Assembly: GCF_001949145.1 (NCBI RefSeq)
Contig: NW_019091355.1
Location: 4,851,842 to 4,915,841, forward strand
Source: Acanthaster planci
Taxonomy: Eukaryota > Echinodermata > Asteroidea > Valvatida > Acanthasteridae
DNA length: 64,000 bases
Reading direction: 5' to 3'
Shown here: positions 24,624 to 37,500 of the stretch, piece by piece
How the letters are laid out: each line of letters starts with the position of its first letter
How positions within the stretch are numbered: position 1 is the stretch's first letter
Position numbers and translations under genes: made by a program
Notes under the pieces: model-generated
Told to the model about the DNA's origin: nothing
Databases searched by the model: none
Seen by the model: only the letters and a program-made list of their open reading frames with translations

Positions 24624-26059
24624 TAATCGTACACAGTCTGACCCATGTAATTGCTAGCTATTTTCTAAACATTTCAATGGTATTTCATGCTGAAACTAAC
24701 CGAAATGGTCTAACCTCAGAGCTATAGTCGTTGCGAACGGCGGTTTTTGAAGTGGGTAGTTTCCCTGCCTCATCACTAAAATGTTGTTTTTCACTCAGAT
24801 GGGTGATGTTATTTGCAATTTAACTAGAAAAGAGCCGTTGGAGCGAAATCCACGCCGACATTTCTCTCCGGTATCGTCACAGTGTCACGCATTGAACCTT
24901 CAGGAGACTTTTTTTTTAGTTATGACTTTCAGTCATTTTGACACCAATCAGATATACCATTCTCGCACAGCGCTCATTTTCCCGGGGCAGGTCTGCCAAA
25001 GATATAGGCAACTTTATTTTCACTGACGTGCTCGATGCAGGCAAGCTGACATGCGTATAGCCTTAAAGTTAATGTCCGTAGCAATGAACTCATAATGGCA
25101 AATTGAGCTGAAACTTCATGTTTGTCCTGAAATTGAGGCGAGGGTTTTTTTTTATTAATGCTTGGATCCGCCGACCTTCTGGATTCAGAACTGAAAAAAA
25201 AATGAAGATTTTTGGGAGAATTCTCGGATCCACCGACCAACAATTTACCGATATAACTGTGATTTATGTATTGTTTTGTTCCGATATATTTCAATTTTGT
25301 GGAGTGTGGGACAGCTGAGTTCTTGTGGAGCGGGATCCGCCCCAGATACTGAGATAGTTCGAAATAACCCGGCTCTATTGGGAGTGACGTCGAATTAATA
25401 AATCAGAAACCTTCAGGGACAGTGTCCAATAATGCTGCTTTGTACGTTTTATGTTTTAGATTTCACAAAAATGGAAATTAACCTCGAAATACGTATTAAC
25501 AATGTTTTGTGTATGACTTAACACTCGTCTACATCAAATTACACGATTTATTAAAAGCAGGGTAAATTGGAGGCTATAATGGGAATGCATTTTATCCGCA
25601 GCTGACTGATCCGATGTTTAAAAGGGGATCTTAAACCCCTAAGCTGAAACTATGTATAGAAATCTTGCTGTTGTGCCTTTGAAGTTTCTCTGAATACAAA
25701 ATTGTGACTCTGGCTGTTTTAAGGGCATAGTCGCGTATCTGGCCGCAAATCCTTTTCCAGATTGTGTAGTGAGGGACACATAGCAGCTTTTCGCACAGAT
25801 CCGTCTGGAAAGAAGATCAACAGATGCCATGAGTTGGCACATTTTAATAAAAAGCCGCTGGACTGAGCCCTTGACCTCTTCTAAACAGGGAACATCAATA
25901 GGTAAACGCTCGATTACAAGTGTCCGTTATTTTGCAAATTTGTTGACCGAAATGAGCTGGTTATAGCAGAACGAGGAAAAGCTTATCTCTGCAGTCGAGT
26001 CATCGGTACTGAGCGAATAAGTCAGCTGCGGCTTCGCTCCACACGTCTACGATTCCAAC

Positions 26060-26192
26060 ATGCCTTCCTACAAAGTCGTGTACTTCGATGGCCGCGGGAG
26101 GGCAGAGCCGGCCCGCATGATGCTTCGTTACGCGGGCCAGAAGTTCGAAGACGTCCGCTACAGCCCTGAAGAGTGGGCCAAGCACAAGCCGA
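26060..26192 (+). pseudogene. GST-B: orphan but intact first exon of a sigma-class GST
   Basis: An intact exon 1 (133 nt, donor GTAAGT, phase 1) encodes MPSYKVVYFDGRGRAEPARM and continues to Trp39 and Lys43, with Tyr8 and Arg14 present. It differs from GST-C exon 1 at about 8 of 133 positions and has no stop or shift. No exon 2-5 of its own follows: homologous intron-1 sequence runs to about 27760, and sequence homologous to the 3' flank of GST-C/D resumes near 27990, so about 2.5 kb with exons 2-5 was lost. It is either a truncated gene remnant or an alternative first exon that could splice in phase to GST-C exon 2 at 33289. Its upstream region has TATAGC (25962) rather than a clean TATA box. 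Confidence 0.85.
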
Positions 26193-28710
26193 GTAAGTTA
26201 GGCACTTTTTTACCAGTTGAGAAGGTAGTTTATGGCGCGGAGACCCCACCCAAATGAACGCTCTTCTCTATGTCATCACAGTAATCAGTCAACTATAGAC
26301 CTACGAGCATGGGCGTATCCTAGGGGATGGGGATATATCTCCCAACACACTTTTTGACCAGGGGACGGGCTACTGACTTTAACCCCACCCCTATGCACAC
26401 ACTAGACTTGAAGTCAAGTCGTAAGTCGGTCGTGTTTGTCGTCCAGAACACTGACGCAACTAGGATTTTACTGATGGGGAGGGGCTGCAAAGGGGCACCA
26501 GCATCTTATGGAGGGGGCACCAGCTTTCAGTGGTGTGTGTTTAGGGGGCAAACTCTTGTGCGCCTTGTTCAATGTCCAATCATCCTGCTTTGTTTATCAG
26601 TGGGGTACGACGGGGGGGGGGCACTGGGAATTTGTTTGCATTAGCAAGAAAACAACACCACGAAATAAAAGCAAGGATGCCAGGACCATGAGTGTGGCTT
26701 TTGATATTTTTTCTCCCCAAACATCATGTTAAATGAGCCCCAAGCTGCATTCGCTTTTGAATTCCCCCGACACTAAAAAAAGCTGGATACACCGCTTCAC
26801 GTACATTGTTTACATGATTACAATATTAGTGCACTTAAAGGCATTTTTTTAATTTTTAAAATTTTTTGCCTTTCGTTTTTGTATCAGAGAGGGAAGGGGA
26901 TCCACCCCCCTGTATCCGCGCCTGACATCAGTGCGTGAATCCACGTTGTGAAAACCCACATAATAACTCTGTCACACTATGTCAATACAGCCCCCATGAA
27001 GCTCAGGCTAGACTTCATACAAGTCCGTCTTGATTGGAGCTAAACAAATGTCAACATCTTCAAAAAGGACAGCAAGGCCTAATAGAAGAAAATGACCATA
27101 ACATTTTTTTAGTAAAGTAACCAAAACAGGTATTATTTCATTTGGCTGAAATTTGCTGAATCCGTTGTGCAAATTAAGTAATTTCACCACAGGTAAGAAT
27201 ATGCAGGAATCTCAGTCTTAATTGAGATAAGATAAAACAAATCCAATGCAACACTAATAAAGTCTAGCTCACAAATTTTAGTCCAGTGTTTGTGTTCGGT
27301 CCTTGAACTTGCCATAACGTCACGTGCTCCTCGGCAGTGTCCACGGTAACGTAGGATTTGCGTCGTACATTGATTGTTGTTGTTGGAAAGGAATTCTTTA
27401 TCCGTCACATACGGCATTCAATAATGATTCACCCATTTCATTCTGCATTGCAATCTAATTTTTCAAATCGCTAATTTGTGTTTTCTCATTGTGCGTCGTC
27501 ATATTATTATTTGAAACAACGTAAAAACTACATTCCCTTGAGCTTGTGGGAATTTCTTCAAATTTATTGATACAAGTCTTTCTTATTCTCTATGTGCAAA
27601 CTCACTATTGTTTTCAGTTTGCACCACAGAGTTATATACAAAACTTAGATATAGCTCTATGGTTTGCACAGGTCTATAGAGTTTCACAAACAAAGCTTTT
27701 GTCAAAACCGAAAAGCACAAATCATGTTATATAGTCTTTCACTTCTCTGGTGAATTTTGAAATAAACGAGCCCCCCCCCCCTGAAAAATCGTTGCCCCAG
27801 TCCCCCAACTTGCATATCGGAAACGGTACACATGTTTAACATGATGTGATCACCATTACGTACGTGTATATGTCCAACATCCAGTCAGCCCCCCTCCGGC
27901 CCCCACTTAAGCTTGAAGTTCTCCCCCCCCCCCCCGAATCCTGGCTACGCGGCTACATTTAAGGTGTGAAAAGGAAGACGAATTAAAAGTAAATTTTCAA
28001 ATTAACAGGAACAAGGATGTCTGATAACATTTTGCTGCTACGTAGTCTAACTGAAAATGTAAAATATGGAGGTTTAACTTTTGAAGGCATTGGCTTGCCA
28101 TGTAGAGAGTACGGTGGCCTGTGTGTTACAATTAATCGAGGATGGTGCAAGATGTAGAGGAAAGGCTAATATCACCACGTTACAATAGAACATGTTGTAT
28201 TGCTTCTTCGAAGTTGCACAGATTAACCATCAAGAGTAGAACCGCTTTCCAAGTAATGCAACTCACTTAAGGAATGGCTAGTTTGACCACAAGACCCTTG
28301 GGAAGGAAAGCAGGGCTGGACCGGAAGGGCCGTTGAGGCAGTCCACCAGCCTTATAAGGAAAAGTCAGTATTCATTATTTGACTAGCCCTACCCTAAGTT
28401 GAAATTACCTTGTTTAAATGACTTTACATGTCTCCTTTGAACGACTTACAGTGTTATATAGTTTACACAAGATAAGTTGTTTAAACAACTTAAAATTGAA
28501 TGGCACTCGTGGCTTTTGTGCTTGCAGCTTCTTGGGCTGCTTTGGGTCAGAACTGTAGCGCCAACTTTAGTCATTGGAAAAAAGAATGGATGTCCATTAT
28601 GCGTGCAGTACAGCATGCAGTATATTGTGTGCTAATTGTACATGTGCACTGCCACGCCTAATCCACCATTTCGGTTCCAGTAAGTGAGACACTCTTGTCG
28701 CACCAGTCTG

Positions 28711-28852
28711 GGCCTGTTTGTTTCAGATCGCGATCAGTGATTTGACGTTGATTCACTGACACCAGAACCACCTAATGGATAGCGCGAACCAGCTTAGGGA
28801 TCCTTGATCGCGATCCTGATCGCGATCCTGATCGGTGTGAAACAAACAGGCC
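28711..28852. mobile_element. 142-bp MITE with 15-bp perfect terminal inverted repeats
   Basis: GGCCTGTTTGTTTCA (28711-28725) and TGAAACAAACAGGCC (28838-28852) are perfect inverted ends, and the inside repeats GATCGCGATC several times. The homologous stretch of the next duplication unit (38640-38690) lacks it, so it inserted after the units separated or was lost there. No coding capacity; target duplication not evident. Confidence 0.75.
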
Positions 28853-30628
28853 ATAGGCCTACTACAAACAGCTCTGCTTCGGGTAACGCCGAAGCGCCAC
28901 CTTCCGTTTTACCAATCTCGTGAGATTTTCTCGGGTTCATTTTTTTTCACAATGCACGCAGAATGTCCGGGCCTTTTCGGGTAAGGTATTCTGGCGAGAA
29001 GGATTGGATGTTTAGGGAGGGCTAGCTCAAAATATGTGACACTGGGTATATAAAAAAGGCCATGTTGGCTTACACATTCTTGATGTTTGAGACGTAGAGT
29101 TGAAACAACTATTTCTCAGAACGTTAGAACTGAAAAAGATTAACTACCACAGCGTCCCAACAACACCCCAAGGAGGGGAGTTACGGGCGTCAACAAATAT
29201 ACCCCCGCTCATGGTGATTTAGGGGAGGTGCTACGTCTTAAAGGTGGGAAGACTTCCTAAAAGCATAAGTCATGTAGAGGACTTATTTTGCGTGTACGGT
29301 TAAGAACAAAGCCAAGTGACAATGACCACCAATGGCGACAACTATGTATAGTAACTCTTTCCTTGCCCAAACATGAATTCCCGCACCCCTCCACTCCCCA
29401 GCACAAAATCCTGGATCCGCCCCTGCCCTCCGTACCACATACATTGTATGCCTCTTACTGACTGGTCCCACATTTCAAAAATGAAACTCGTTTCTTTTTA
29501 ATCAAAGGTCGACGGTTCCATCACCATAAAGCGTTGGTGGTCACACTGTCGCCGACAGAATGATATGTCAAATTATGCTTTAGGTTAAAACTCCATTTTG
29601 TCTATATAAATTTTGCAGCAGTTGCCCAAACGGCGATGAAAGAACATTTAAACTGACTGGAGTTTCTTGACCGATTTGTTACATTTCCTTTTTGCATACA
29701 ACAAAGAGCAGGGAAGCCAAGTTTTTTTTTGGGGGGGGTGCTTTCAACCGTACATTTGAATTTCCTGTGGGTCTGACCAGACAGGTCCGCCAAAATGTAC
29801 TGTACAGGCAACTTTGTTTCCACGGACTCGCGGACATGCACGATACACTCAGGCTGACACGCTTGTAGCCTTAAATTTCAAATGACGGCGTAACAACAAA
29901 TTAAACGATAATATTGAAAATTCACGTTGGTGCTGAAACTGAGTGTTTCACATGCATCATAAGTTTTATAAAAATCAAGCATGGGACAGCTGAGTTGTGG
30001 AGGCGGGCCAGCCCCGGCCATATCATTCAAACTAACTCGGCTCTTTAGGATGACATCTCAAATTAACGAATCAGAAACTTTCACGGAAAAAGACCAATAA
30101 TGCTGCTTTGTAGGTTTTACATTTTAGATTTCTCAAAAAATAAACAGATATAAAATATGAAATCGCTATCAATAATGTGTTGTGAATTAACAACCGCCTA
30201 CATCGTAATCTACATGTATGTACAGTACATGTGCACGATTGATTTCCGAATTCCTAACCAGGAAAAACGGAGGCCATGCATTTTGTCAGCAGCTGACCGA
30301 TCCAATGTTTAAAAGGGGGTAGTCTTACGTGTACCGCCCTGAGCTGTATAGGAAATCTGTGGTGCCTTTGGAGATTCATTTGACGATAAATACATTTTGA
30401 CAAGGGCTGTTTTTAAAGTATGGTTGCACATCTGACCGCTAATGCCTTTCTGGAGTGCGTAGTACTAGAGTGAGGGGAGCATAGCAGCTTTGCGGACATC
30501 CGTCTGGAATGAAGACTAATACTAGATGAGTTGGCACATATTGAAAAGAGGCCACTGGCACTAGGCTGTGCCCTTGACCCTTTGCGTACACGCTCGATTG
30601 CTATGGAAGTGTGGAGAGTGTTTGCATG

Positions 30629-30634
30629 TATAAA
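30629..30634 (+). promoter_or_regulatory. TATA box of GST-C
   Basis: TATAAA in GCATGTATAAAGCTGG, about 100 bp before the start codon, the same distance as in GST-A and GST-E. The GST-D unit has TTTATATC at about 40060 and the GST-B unit TATAGC, so the element has decayed differently between copies. Confidence 0.55.
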
Positions 30635-30732
30635 GCTGGTGATGAGAGAAAGCTGACGTGCAGTCGATGCTACGGCACTAAGTAAACGAGTCGGGTACGG
30701 CCTTGCATGCTCCACACGTCTACGATTCCAAC

Positions 30733-33700
30733 ATGCCTTCCTACAAAGTCGTGTACTTCGATGCCCGCGGGAGGGCAGAGCCGGCCCGCATGATGCTTCA
30801 TTTCGCGGGCCAGAAGTTCGAAGACGTCCGCTACAATGCCGAAGAGTGGGCTAAGCACAAGCCGAGTAAGTATAAGGATAGTGTTTCGCCAGTTGAGCAC
30901 GTGGATAATAGCAGCAGCACGGAAACCCGGGGCCGCCCAAATGCGAGCCTGCCTCTTTATGTCATAATGATCGAACGAGTCATACTACTTATGGGCGTAA
31001 ATCCCTGGGGATGAGGGATATATATCCCTCCACCCACACTTTTGACCAGGGGGTTGAATCATTAATCCCCCTCGTAGTAAGAAAAAATTTAAGCTGCATT
31101 GTAAAGAATTGTTTGGACAAACCAACAAACAAAATGTATTTATCAACACTCAAAAAAGCACAGTAAAAAGCCATAAATATGCCTTTCTGACGTAAACTTC
31201 GGCATAAAAGTGCACATCTGTATCATGAACATCGCCCCCTCTAGGAGGCCATATGGGATCAGCACCCACTCCCGAGCCCCCCCCCCTTCAAATTTTCACG
31301 TCTGGTCATCTACCCCTTCGCATAGTTCCCCTTTTCAATTTTCCGGCCCAAATTTTCGCCACTGCATTATTGGAAGTTTAAACATTCCAGCTCGGAGTAA
31401 ATGATGACGACAACCCGAACCTTTCAATCTCGACACCGAGGCTACGGGGACAGTTAAAAAAACAAACAAAATAGTCGTGGAATTTCTGCCAGAAAAATTG
31501 GGTTAAATAAAATGTACTGTGCGTGTATTGCTGTGAAACCAGCCTCGCATATTATCGAGTATCAGTCGGGTTAGTTATAATTGTCTGGACCATTTGAAGC
31601 GTGCATTGGAACGGCACTCACGCCCAGCTTGTAACAACAGAATTGGTGCCGGTGTTCCGACCTCCGACCGTCAACCATGAAGGAAACCTCACCATATAGC
31701 TATACAGTTGAAGCGAGATATGGACCGAGAGACCCTCTACCTTTTTGTGTTGGGTATTGTTTGACCGGAATCGCAGGAATTCTTTTCAGACGGGGGGGGG
31801 TGTTAGGTAGTACAGTCCAGATCTAGTGTCGATAGGGTTTTGACATCTGGTTGGGGTTGGCCTACGCCTCCGTCCCGTATAACGCTTACCTACTCTCCAC
31901 ACTCAGGGACAGATCCGGGAATTTTCCCGGGGTGGGGGGCGGAGATTTATGTTTAATGTCTCATTTTTTTCGGATAAGCGGAAACAATAAAGAAACATTA
32001 AATTACATAATTTGTTAACAATGGTATTGGCACACGTTAGTTATTTTTTATAACTTTCCCCATGTTTTACTAACCTTTCTTATGTCTCGGAAGAGGGGTG
32101 GTTCAACATCCGCGTCTGATATGATATCAGTGCGTGAATCACGTTATGAAAATCTGCACACTATGTCAATACAGCCTTTGGACCTCAGGCTAGACTTCAT
32201 ACGAGTCCGTCTTGGAACTAAACAAAAGTCAACATCTTCAAAAACGACAGCCAGGCCTAATAGAAGACATGATGTCAGGAATTTAGTAAAGTAACCAAAA
32301 CAGCTAGGTATTATTTAAGTTGGCTACAATTTCCTGAATCTGTCGTGCAAATTGAGTGATTTCACTGCAGTAAGAATATACAGGAATCTCAGTCATGACA
32401 AACGAGATAAGAAAAAAAAACTAATTCAACACTAATAAAGTCTAGCTCATAATGTTTACGTTTGGAACTTGAACTTGCCATAACGTCACGCAGTCCTCGA
32501 TAGTTCCACGGCAACGGAGGATTTGCATCGTACATTGATTTTATGTTGTTGAAAAGCGCATGCGCGTATGCGCCATTCAATCATTTGATAATTCTTAACC
32601 TATTTCATTCTGCGTTGCAATCTTTGAAATCACTATCGGCTAATTTATTTTTTGCAACAACGCAAACCGCGTTCCCTGGAGCTGTCGGGAATTTCTTCAA
32701 GTCTTTCTACAAGTCTTTCTTATTTTTTATGCAAACGCTTCTTATTCTCTATAGGGGGGCCTATGTGCAAACTCATTTCTTCCCAGAAATACACAGATTT
32801 TATGGAAAGAGTTTCACAAACACGGCTTTTGTCAAAAGCGAAAAACACAAGTCAGCCTTTATAACCTTTCCCTTCTCTTGTCAATTTAAAAATGAACCTT
32901 CCAGATTCACAGAAAGGCAAAATATTTGATTGTTTTCTTATTTTGGAATGACAAAAGTTTCGAATTTTTGTAAATTAAAATACACGCTGCGGCTGAGTTG
33001 GAAGTTTAAAGAAAACCCCAAGCCCTCCATGATTTTATTCAGAATTCGTTGAAAATGTAGCCCTGTTTTCACTGAATTTGTCCCCCTTTAAAGAAAATAC
33101 AGAAAAATTTGAACCTTAATATTTTATTGCTTCCTGGCACATCTTTGGTCAAGAACGTCGCCTTATAAGGCCCAATAAACTGCTTGAGCAATCAAGGGCA
33201 AGAAGGGTTTGCTTGAAGATTTAAAAGAAGGCACCACTCCTGTTGTATTAATGAATGTGCCTTAAAGTTTTGTTTATTCCTGCCACAGCGACTCCATTTC
33301 AGCAGCTACCGTACTTGGAGGTCGACGGGAAGATTATCCCTCAGAGTAGTGCCATGCAAGGCTTCTTGGCCAGGGAGCTCGGTGCGTTTGATTGCTTTTC
33401 AGGTGTATTACGGTACAATAATGATCTTGTAGTTATAAAGTCTCTAGCAGCTATGAACTCGTGTTTGGGACAACTTCAACAGTGTGTTTTTTATGCGGTA
33501 AAAATCCAAATGGGCAGTCCGTAGTGGTGTAAGACCAAACAGGTTCACATAATTTACGTTCTTGGGAAAACATAGTTTTGTCAAAAGAAGTAATTGTAGG
33601 AAGTGTCAAGCGGCTTGGGCACAGTGGTGATATAACTTAAGCACTGGTGTTTTTGATACAGTCGATGTGAGCCGCTAATTCTCTCCCAAAAACTGAATTG

Positions 33701-35479
33701 ATTGTGATAAGTTATTGAGGCACGTATTGTTAACATGTCTCTTCCTTTTTGTAGGTTTGAACGGGGCCAACAACGAGGAGACGACCAAAATTGACTTGGT
33801 TGGTGCCGTGGTCGCTGACATCGTTGATCCGCTGACTAAGATCCTCTTCTATGAGAAAGACGAAGCCAAGAAGGTGTGCAAGTATTTCCAGTGTTTCTGT
33901 TCTAACAGATGATTTTCATAAAACTGTGCATCAATTTGTGAAGGAGATATCCATGACGGGATAAACCTGCTGGGCTATGATATATTTGAAGAAGTCTTAT
34001 TCAACTCGTGACTCCATACTCCACCATGATATGAAGGTACCAGCGAGCTTGGTCATTAATTGGAGAGACGAAATGTGAAAACATGACAACTGTTCAGGAG
34101 GCAGTGTACGTTTGGGACCTAACGGGATTTAAGCAAGGCTAAATGAAAATGGACGGTGCAACTTTGCCACTACACTCTAAAAACTTCCGGGTCAGATTGA
34201 CCTATTGGGTCCCATTCAGCGTGACCCTTTTCCGGGTTAGATTGTGACTCGGAAAGGGTCAAATATGACCCGAAAGAGGGTCATGCTTTGACCCAGAAAA
34301 GGGTCACGCTGAATGGGACCCAATTCTGGGTCGATCTAACCCGGGAGTTTTTAGAGTGTACGGGTCCTTGCCGTCATTATGGATGATGCTGAGCATTCAC
34401 GACAAGAAGCAGCTTGGTTCAGTCTGGACCACCATAGGCTACTTCAAAGTGACGGAATGATTTTGCAATGGGAAGCGCCAACCGCGCAGCAGCTATGGGA
34501 ACAGAAAGTCGTTAAACGTATTTTCATGTAGAAAACACAGAAAGATCTTTTTAGTAAATTTCTCAAAACCATCTCGAAGGGAACATGAATACGATCGATA
34601 CATAACATGCGTGTAGGAGAGTTATCTTTGTGACACACCTATTATCTAGTTCTCCTGATTTGTCTTCCTCGGTGTATAGAAGGAACTATCGGCCACTTAC
34701 TACGGCGAGACAGCTCCTCGATTTCTGAAGGGGTTGGAGGAGATCTTGAAAACAAACAACGGCGGTGACGGCTTCTTCGTCGGCTCTAAGGTAACTTCGC
34801 TAATACCCAACGAAATATCGAGGCACCGTCAGCATAGCTGATTTTCCCCACAACCCTATTTGGAAGGAAATGCATGAAGCACAAAACACTGCGGGCGACA
34901 GGTTGCAATGATCGATGCTAGCAAATACTGTGTAATCAAAATATCTAGCGGTTGGTAAAAAACGAGCAACCCAGAGCAGAACTTCGAGCAACGAACATAG
35001 TTCTTAAGTGCTTGCCCCAAAAAATCCTCTCCAATGAAAATTACCTGTAAATCCCATCAAGCCTCCAGGAGGGAAAAAAACATCATCCTGAAGCAGTACC
35101 CACGCAATGACCGTGATGGAAAACGATTTCATCAATACACAGCCTTCTTCTCTGGGATCGTCATGTTTTCTCATGTCCCGTTGCATGCCACGGAGAGGGT
35201 TTGTGCAAGTTCCTTGGAAATATAGAAAATACTATGCAAAGGAGCCAACAAAGCCCCTGGCCGCCATTCAAGCCGCTTAAATCTTTTTTATTATCGCAGT
35301 TTTGATTAATGGTTTTTCAGATCTCCCGGGCTGACATCATCTTCTACGTGGGCATGGAAGCTTTCCGTAACGACGACGTCTTGAAACAGTACCCGAAGCT
35401 TTACAGCCTGAAGGAACGTATTGCCCAAGACCCCAAGATCGCTGCTTACTTGAAAGATCGCCCCCAAACACAATTCTAA
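30733..35479 (+). CDS. GST-C: sigma-class glutathione S-transferase / HPGDS-like, complete, five exons
   Basis: Coding exons 30733-30865, 33289-33381, 33755-33873, 34680-34790 and 35321-35479 join in phase (1, 1, 0, 0) to 204 aa. Domain 1: MPSYKVVYFDARGRAE with Tyr8 and Arg14, then Trp39, Lys43, FQQLPYLEVDGKIIPQS with Gln63-Ser64. Domain 2: ETTKIDLV with Asp89, Asp97 at the HPGDS position, GGDGFFVGSK, ISRADIIFYVGM, and the end RPQTQF. Human HPGDS ends RPQTKL, so the full length is retained. Exon 4 differs from GST-D at only 4 of 111 positions, three of them silent, which shows recent duplication or gene conversion. AATAAA at 35510 lies just after the stop. GST-B exon 1 upstream could act as an alternative first exon. 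Confidence 0.96.
34171..34360. mobile_element. 190-bp foldback MITE in GST-C intron 3
   Basis: TACACTCTAAAAACTTCCGG at the left is inverted at the right as CCGGGAGTTTTTAGAGTGTA. Complementarity continues inward (GGGTCCCATTCAGCGTGACC on both arms), making almost the whole element one hairpin. The ends carry TA, consistent with a TA target site. The same place in GST-D intron 3 (near 42543) is empty. The ACACTCTAAAAA end resembles short DNA elements known from many animals. Confidence 0.85.
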
Positions 35480-35509
35480 GCAGATAGATCCACTTTTCTT
35501 GACTGACAG

Positions 35510-35515
35510 AATAAA
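35510..35515 (+). terminator. Poly(A) signal of GST-C
   Basis: AATAAA in GACAGAATAAAAACAG 31 nt after the stop codon. The matching site in GST-D reads CGGGTGAAAACAAAATC and has lost the AATAAA. Confidence 0.65.
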
Positions 35516-36239
35516 AACAGAATCAAACACAGAGTAGAGTCAATTTGATAGAGAGGGCTTTGTTGCCCTCATATTTGGAACCGAAACATTCATGTTTAAA
35601 ACGTGGTTTGATACGGCTCCACATTTTGCACATATTTGGCACTTTTCCCTGATTGATCAAAAAACACGTTAAAACACAAAACCAACCACTTGTTGGCTGA
35701 TTGATTGATACAAGCATACAATATTGATACAATGATTGGCTTTGATTAATCGAAGACGGTGCAAGATGTGGAGGAAAGGGTAATGAAATATGGTTTTGTT
35801 GGACTTTGAATGACATGCACGGCCCTTTTTAAATTTTCACAGAAGAGTATGTATATTTCTGTTTTGATAGAGTTACGTCTATTTCTCTTTTCTAGCGCTT
35901 AAGACCTTCCCCAAAAATGTTTTAGGTAGTAATGGGCACCTCATTTAAGACTCGACCGGTTTTCCAATATGTAAATGCCTGTCATGACTCTAACAATGAC
36001 GAGTGGTGTACAAATATGGATGCATTCATACGCCTCTTTCCGAAAAGCCCATCAGGGTTTCGCAGCACAAAACATTCTAAGAAATCCTTTCCAAAGTTAC
36101 CCCTTACAATAAAAGCTTATCGGGTTGAGAAGATCCTGTTTTGCCTGAGTGTTTGTAACAAGTACCCACTTGTGAAAGAGACATGTTTTCAGTGTTTCTA
36201 AGAGCTTGTAGACACGCTTGCTCTGACGGGGATTTGGAC

Positions 36240-37204
36240 TAATGATGTGCATCGGATTGGGTTAATTAAGCCAAACCGATCCGAAACATTACGGACATAA
36301 ACTGAATCCGAACTGACCGACAAGAAATCGAGGAAAATCCGAACCGAACCTACAAAAATGTAACCGAACCCGAAAAAAATCGGAACGTTTGGTTTGGGCC
36401 AATAATTCTTTATTCCATACAAATTGTATCCGTTTTGTGCCTGAACATATGTACCAGTATTGTATGAATATAGATGAATATACTTGTCAGACGTAGTCGT
36501 ATTGTCCCACATCCTAATGAGGTTAGTTCGTTAGTTTGTTAGTTTGTATGTCTGCAAACCATGCACATTGTTCGGTATTCCAAGTGCACAACTGCGCATT
36601 TCACGATTTTTCATCATCGTACGTGTGCAAGAGCATCGCTGCTACCAGAAAATTTAAAGAGATCGCCGTGTTCTGAAATAACCTTTTCAAAAAAGTTTGG
36701 GACAGCAAAGTATTTTCAGATGTTTTGTGTATTCAGACTTTTGTTTGAACAAGATTTGTTTTCGTCTTTTCTATTAGACGAAACAAAGTATATACAGAGT
36801 ATGCGAAATCGGTTTCTGCATTCCCGTATGTAACTTTGTTTCACCCGCCTCGTTTTTTTCCGAAAGAAAAACCGTCGAGTCTTGTTGCGTAGTTGACCGA
36901 GCTGGCTTGAATTTTGTGTGCCACTGAGTGCGGCCGCGGTCCGGTCTACTCAGAAAGCGTTTGCATGGCGCTTGTTTATTTGGATGTGCCGCGTCACTGT
37001 CGCTACTAACATATGAGTTTAGCTATGTACTCTGAAGTTCAAACGAGTAAATTCATCACGTGAATTTCCCTTTTCAGTTTTTCGGTTATTTTCGGTTTTT
37101 CACAATACATGTGTAGCTTAACCGACCCGACAACCACAAAAGCAAAATCGAAACCGACCCGATCTGAAGTCGGTTTAGGGTCGGTTCGGTTTTGCACAAC
37201 ATTA
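36240..37204. mobile_element. 965-bp non-autonomous hAT-like transposon
   Basis: Terminal inverted repeats are TAATGATGTGCA (36240-36251) and TGCACAACATTA (37193-37204), 11 of 12 matching. Imperfect 8-bp flanking duplications are ATTTGGAC (36232-36239) and GTTCGGAC (37205-37212), and the uninterrupted site survives in the GST-D unit as ATACGAAC followed by CCCTGCT (45012-45026). An 8-bp duplication and TGTGCA-type ends with subterminal CCGAACCGA/TCGGTTCGG repeats are typical of the hAT superfamily. No transposase ORF is seen. The TIRs and empty site are read directly; the family assignment is inference. Confidence 0.85.
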
Positions 37205-37500
37205 GTTCGGACCCCTGCTATATATATATGCATGTTCAGTGTACTACAAAGGTCTTACTTCACTCCACTACAGAATTAGTCGGCGTAAATCAAGGCTTGG
37301 GGGCGCCACAAGCATGAGCTTACGTTTTCTTGGAATGTTGTCAATATTTTGTCAGTATGACTAGATAAGAGATAGGTTTTTATCATCACGACCAGAAGGT
37401 ACGTTGACTACTTTCAGTGTGATAATCTTGTGAGTCCAGTGCTCAAATCTTTCAGTACAATCGGAACTTCTTGTAGTCTACCACTGACATATATCCAGCA

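Larger units (their letters stand above)
25030..29870 (+). repeat. Segmental duplication unit 1 (GST-B remnant unit)
   Basis: This block is collinear with the two following blocks. Its promoter-side DNA (25030-26060) matches 29870-30730 and 39600-40170. Its intron-1 DNA (26300-27760) matches 30970-32900. Its last part (27990-29460) matches 3' flanking DNA of the GST-C and GST-D units (for example 38460-39200 and 44430-45860). The stretch that should hold exons 2-5 is missing. The boundaries are read by eye and approximate. Confidence 0.7.

Noticed and set aside
36198-36512. 104-codon minus-strand frame inside the hAT-like element as a transposase fragment
   Set aside because: No hAT dimerisation or catalytic motif; composition follows the subterminal repeats.
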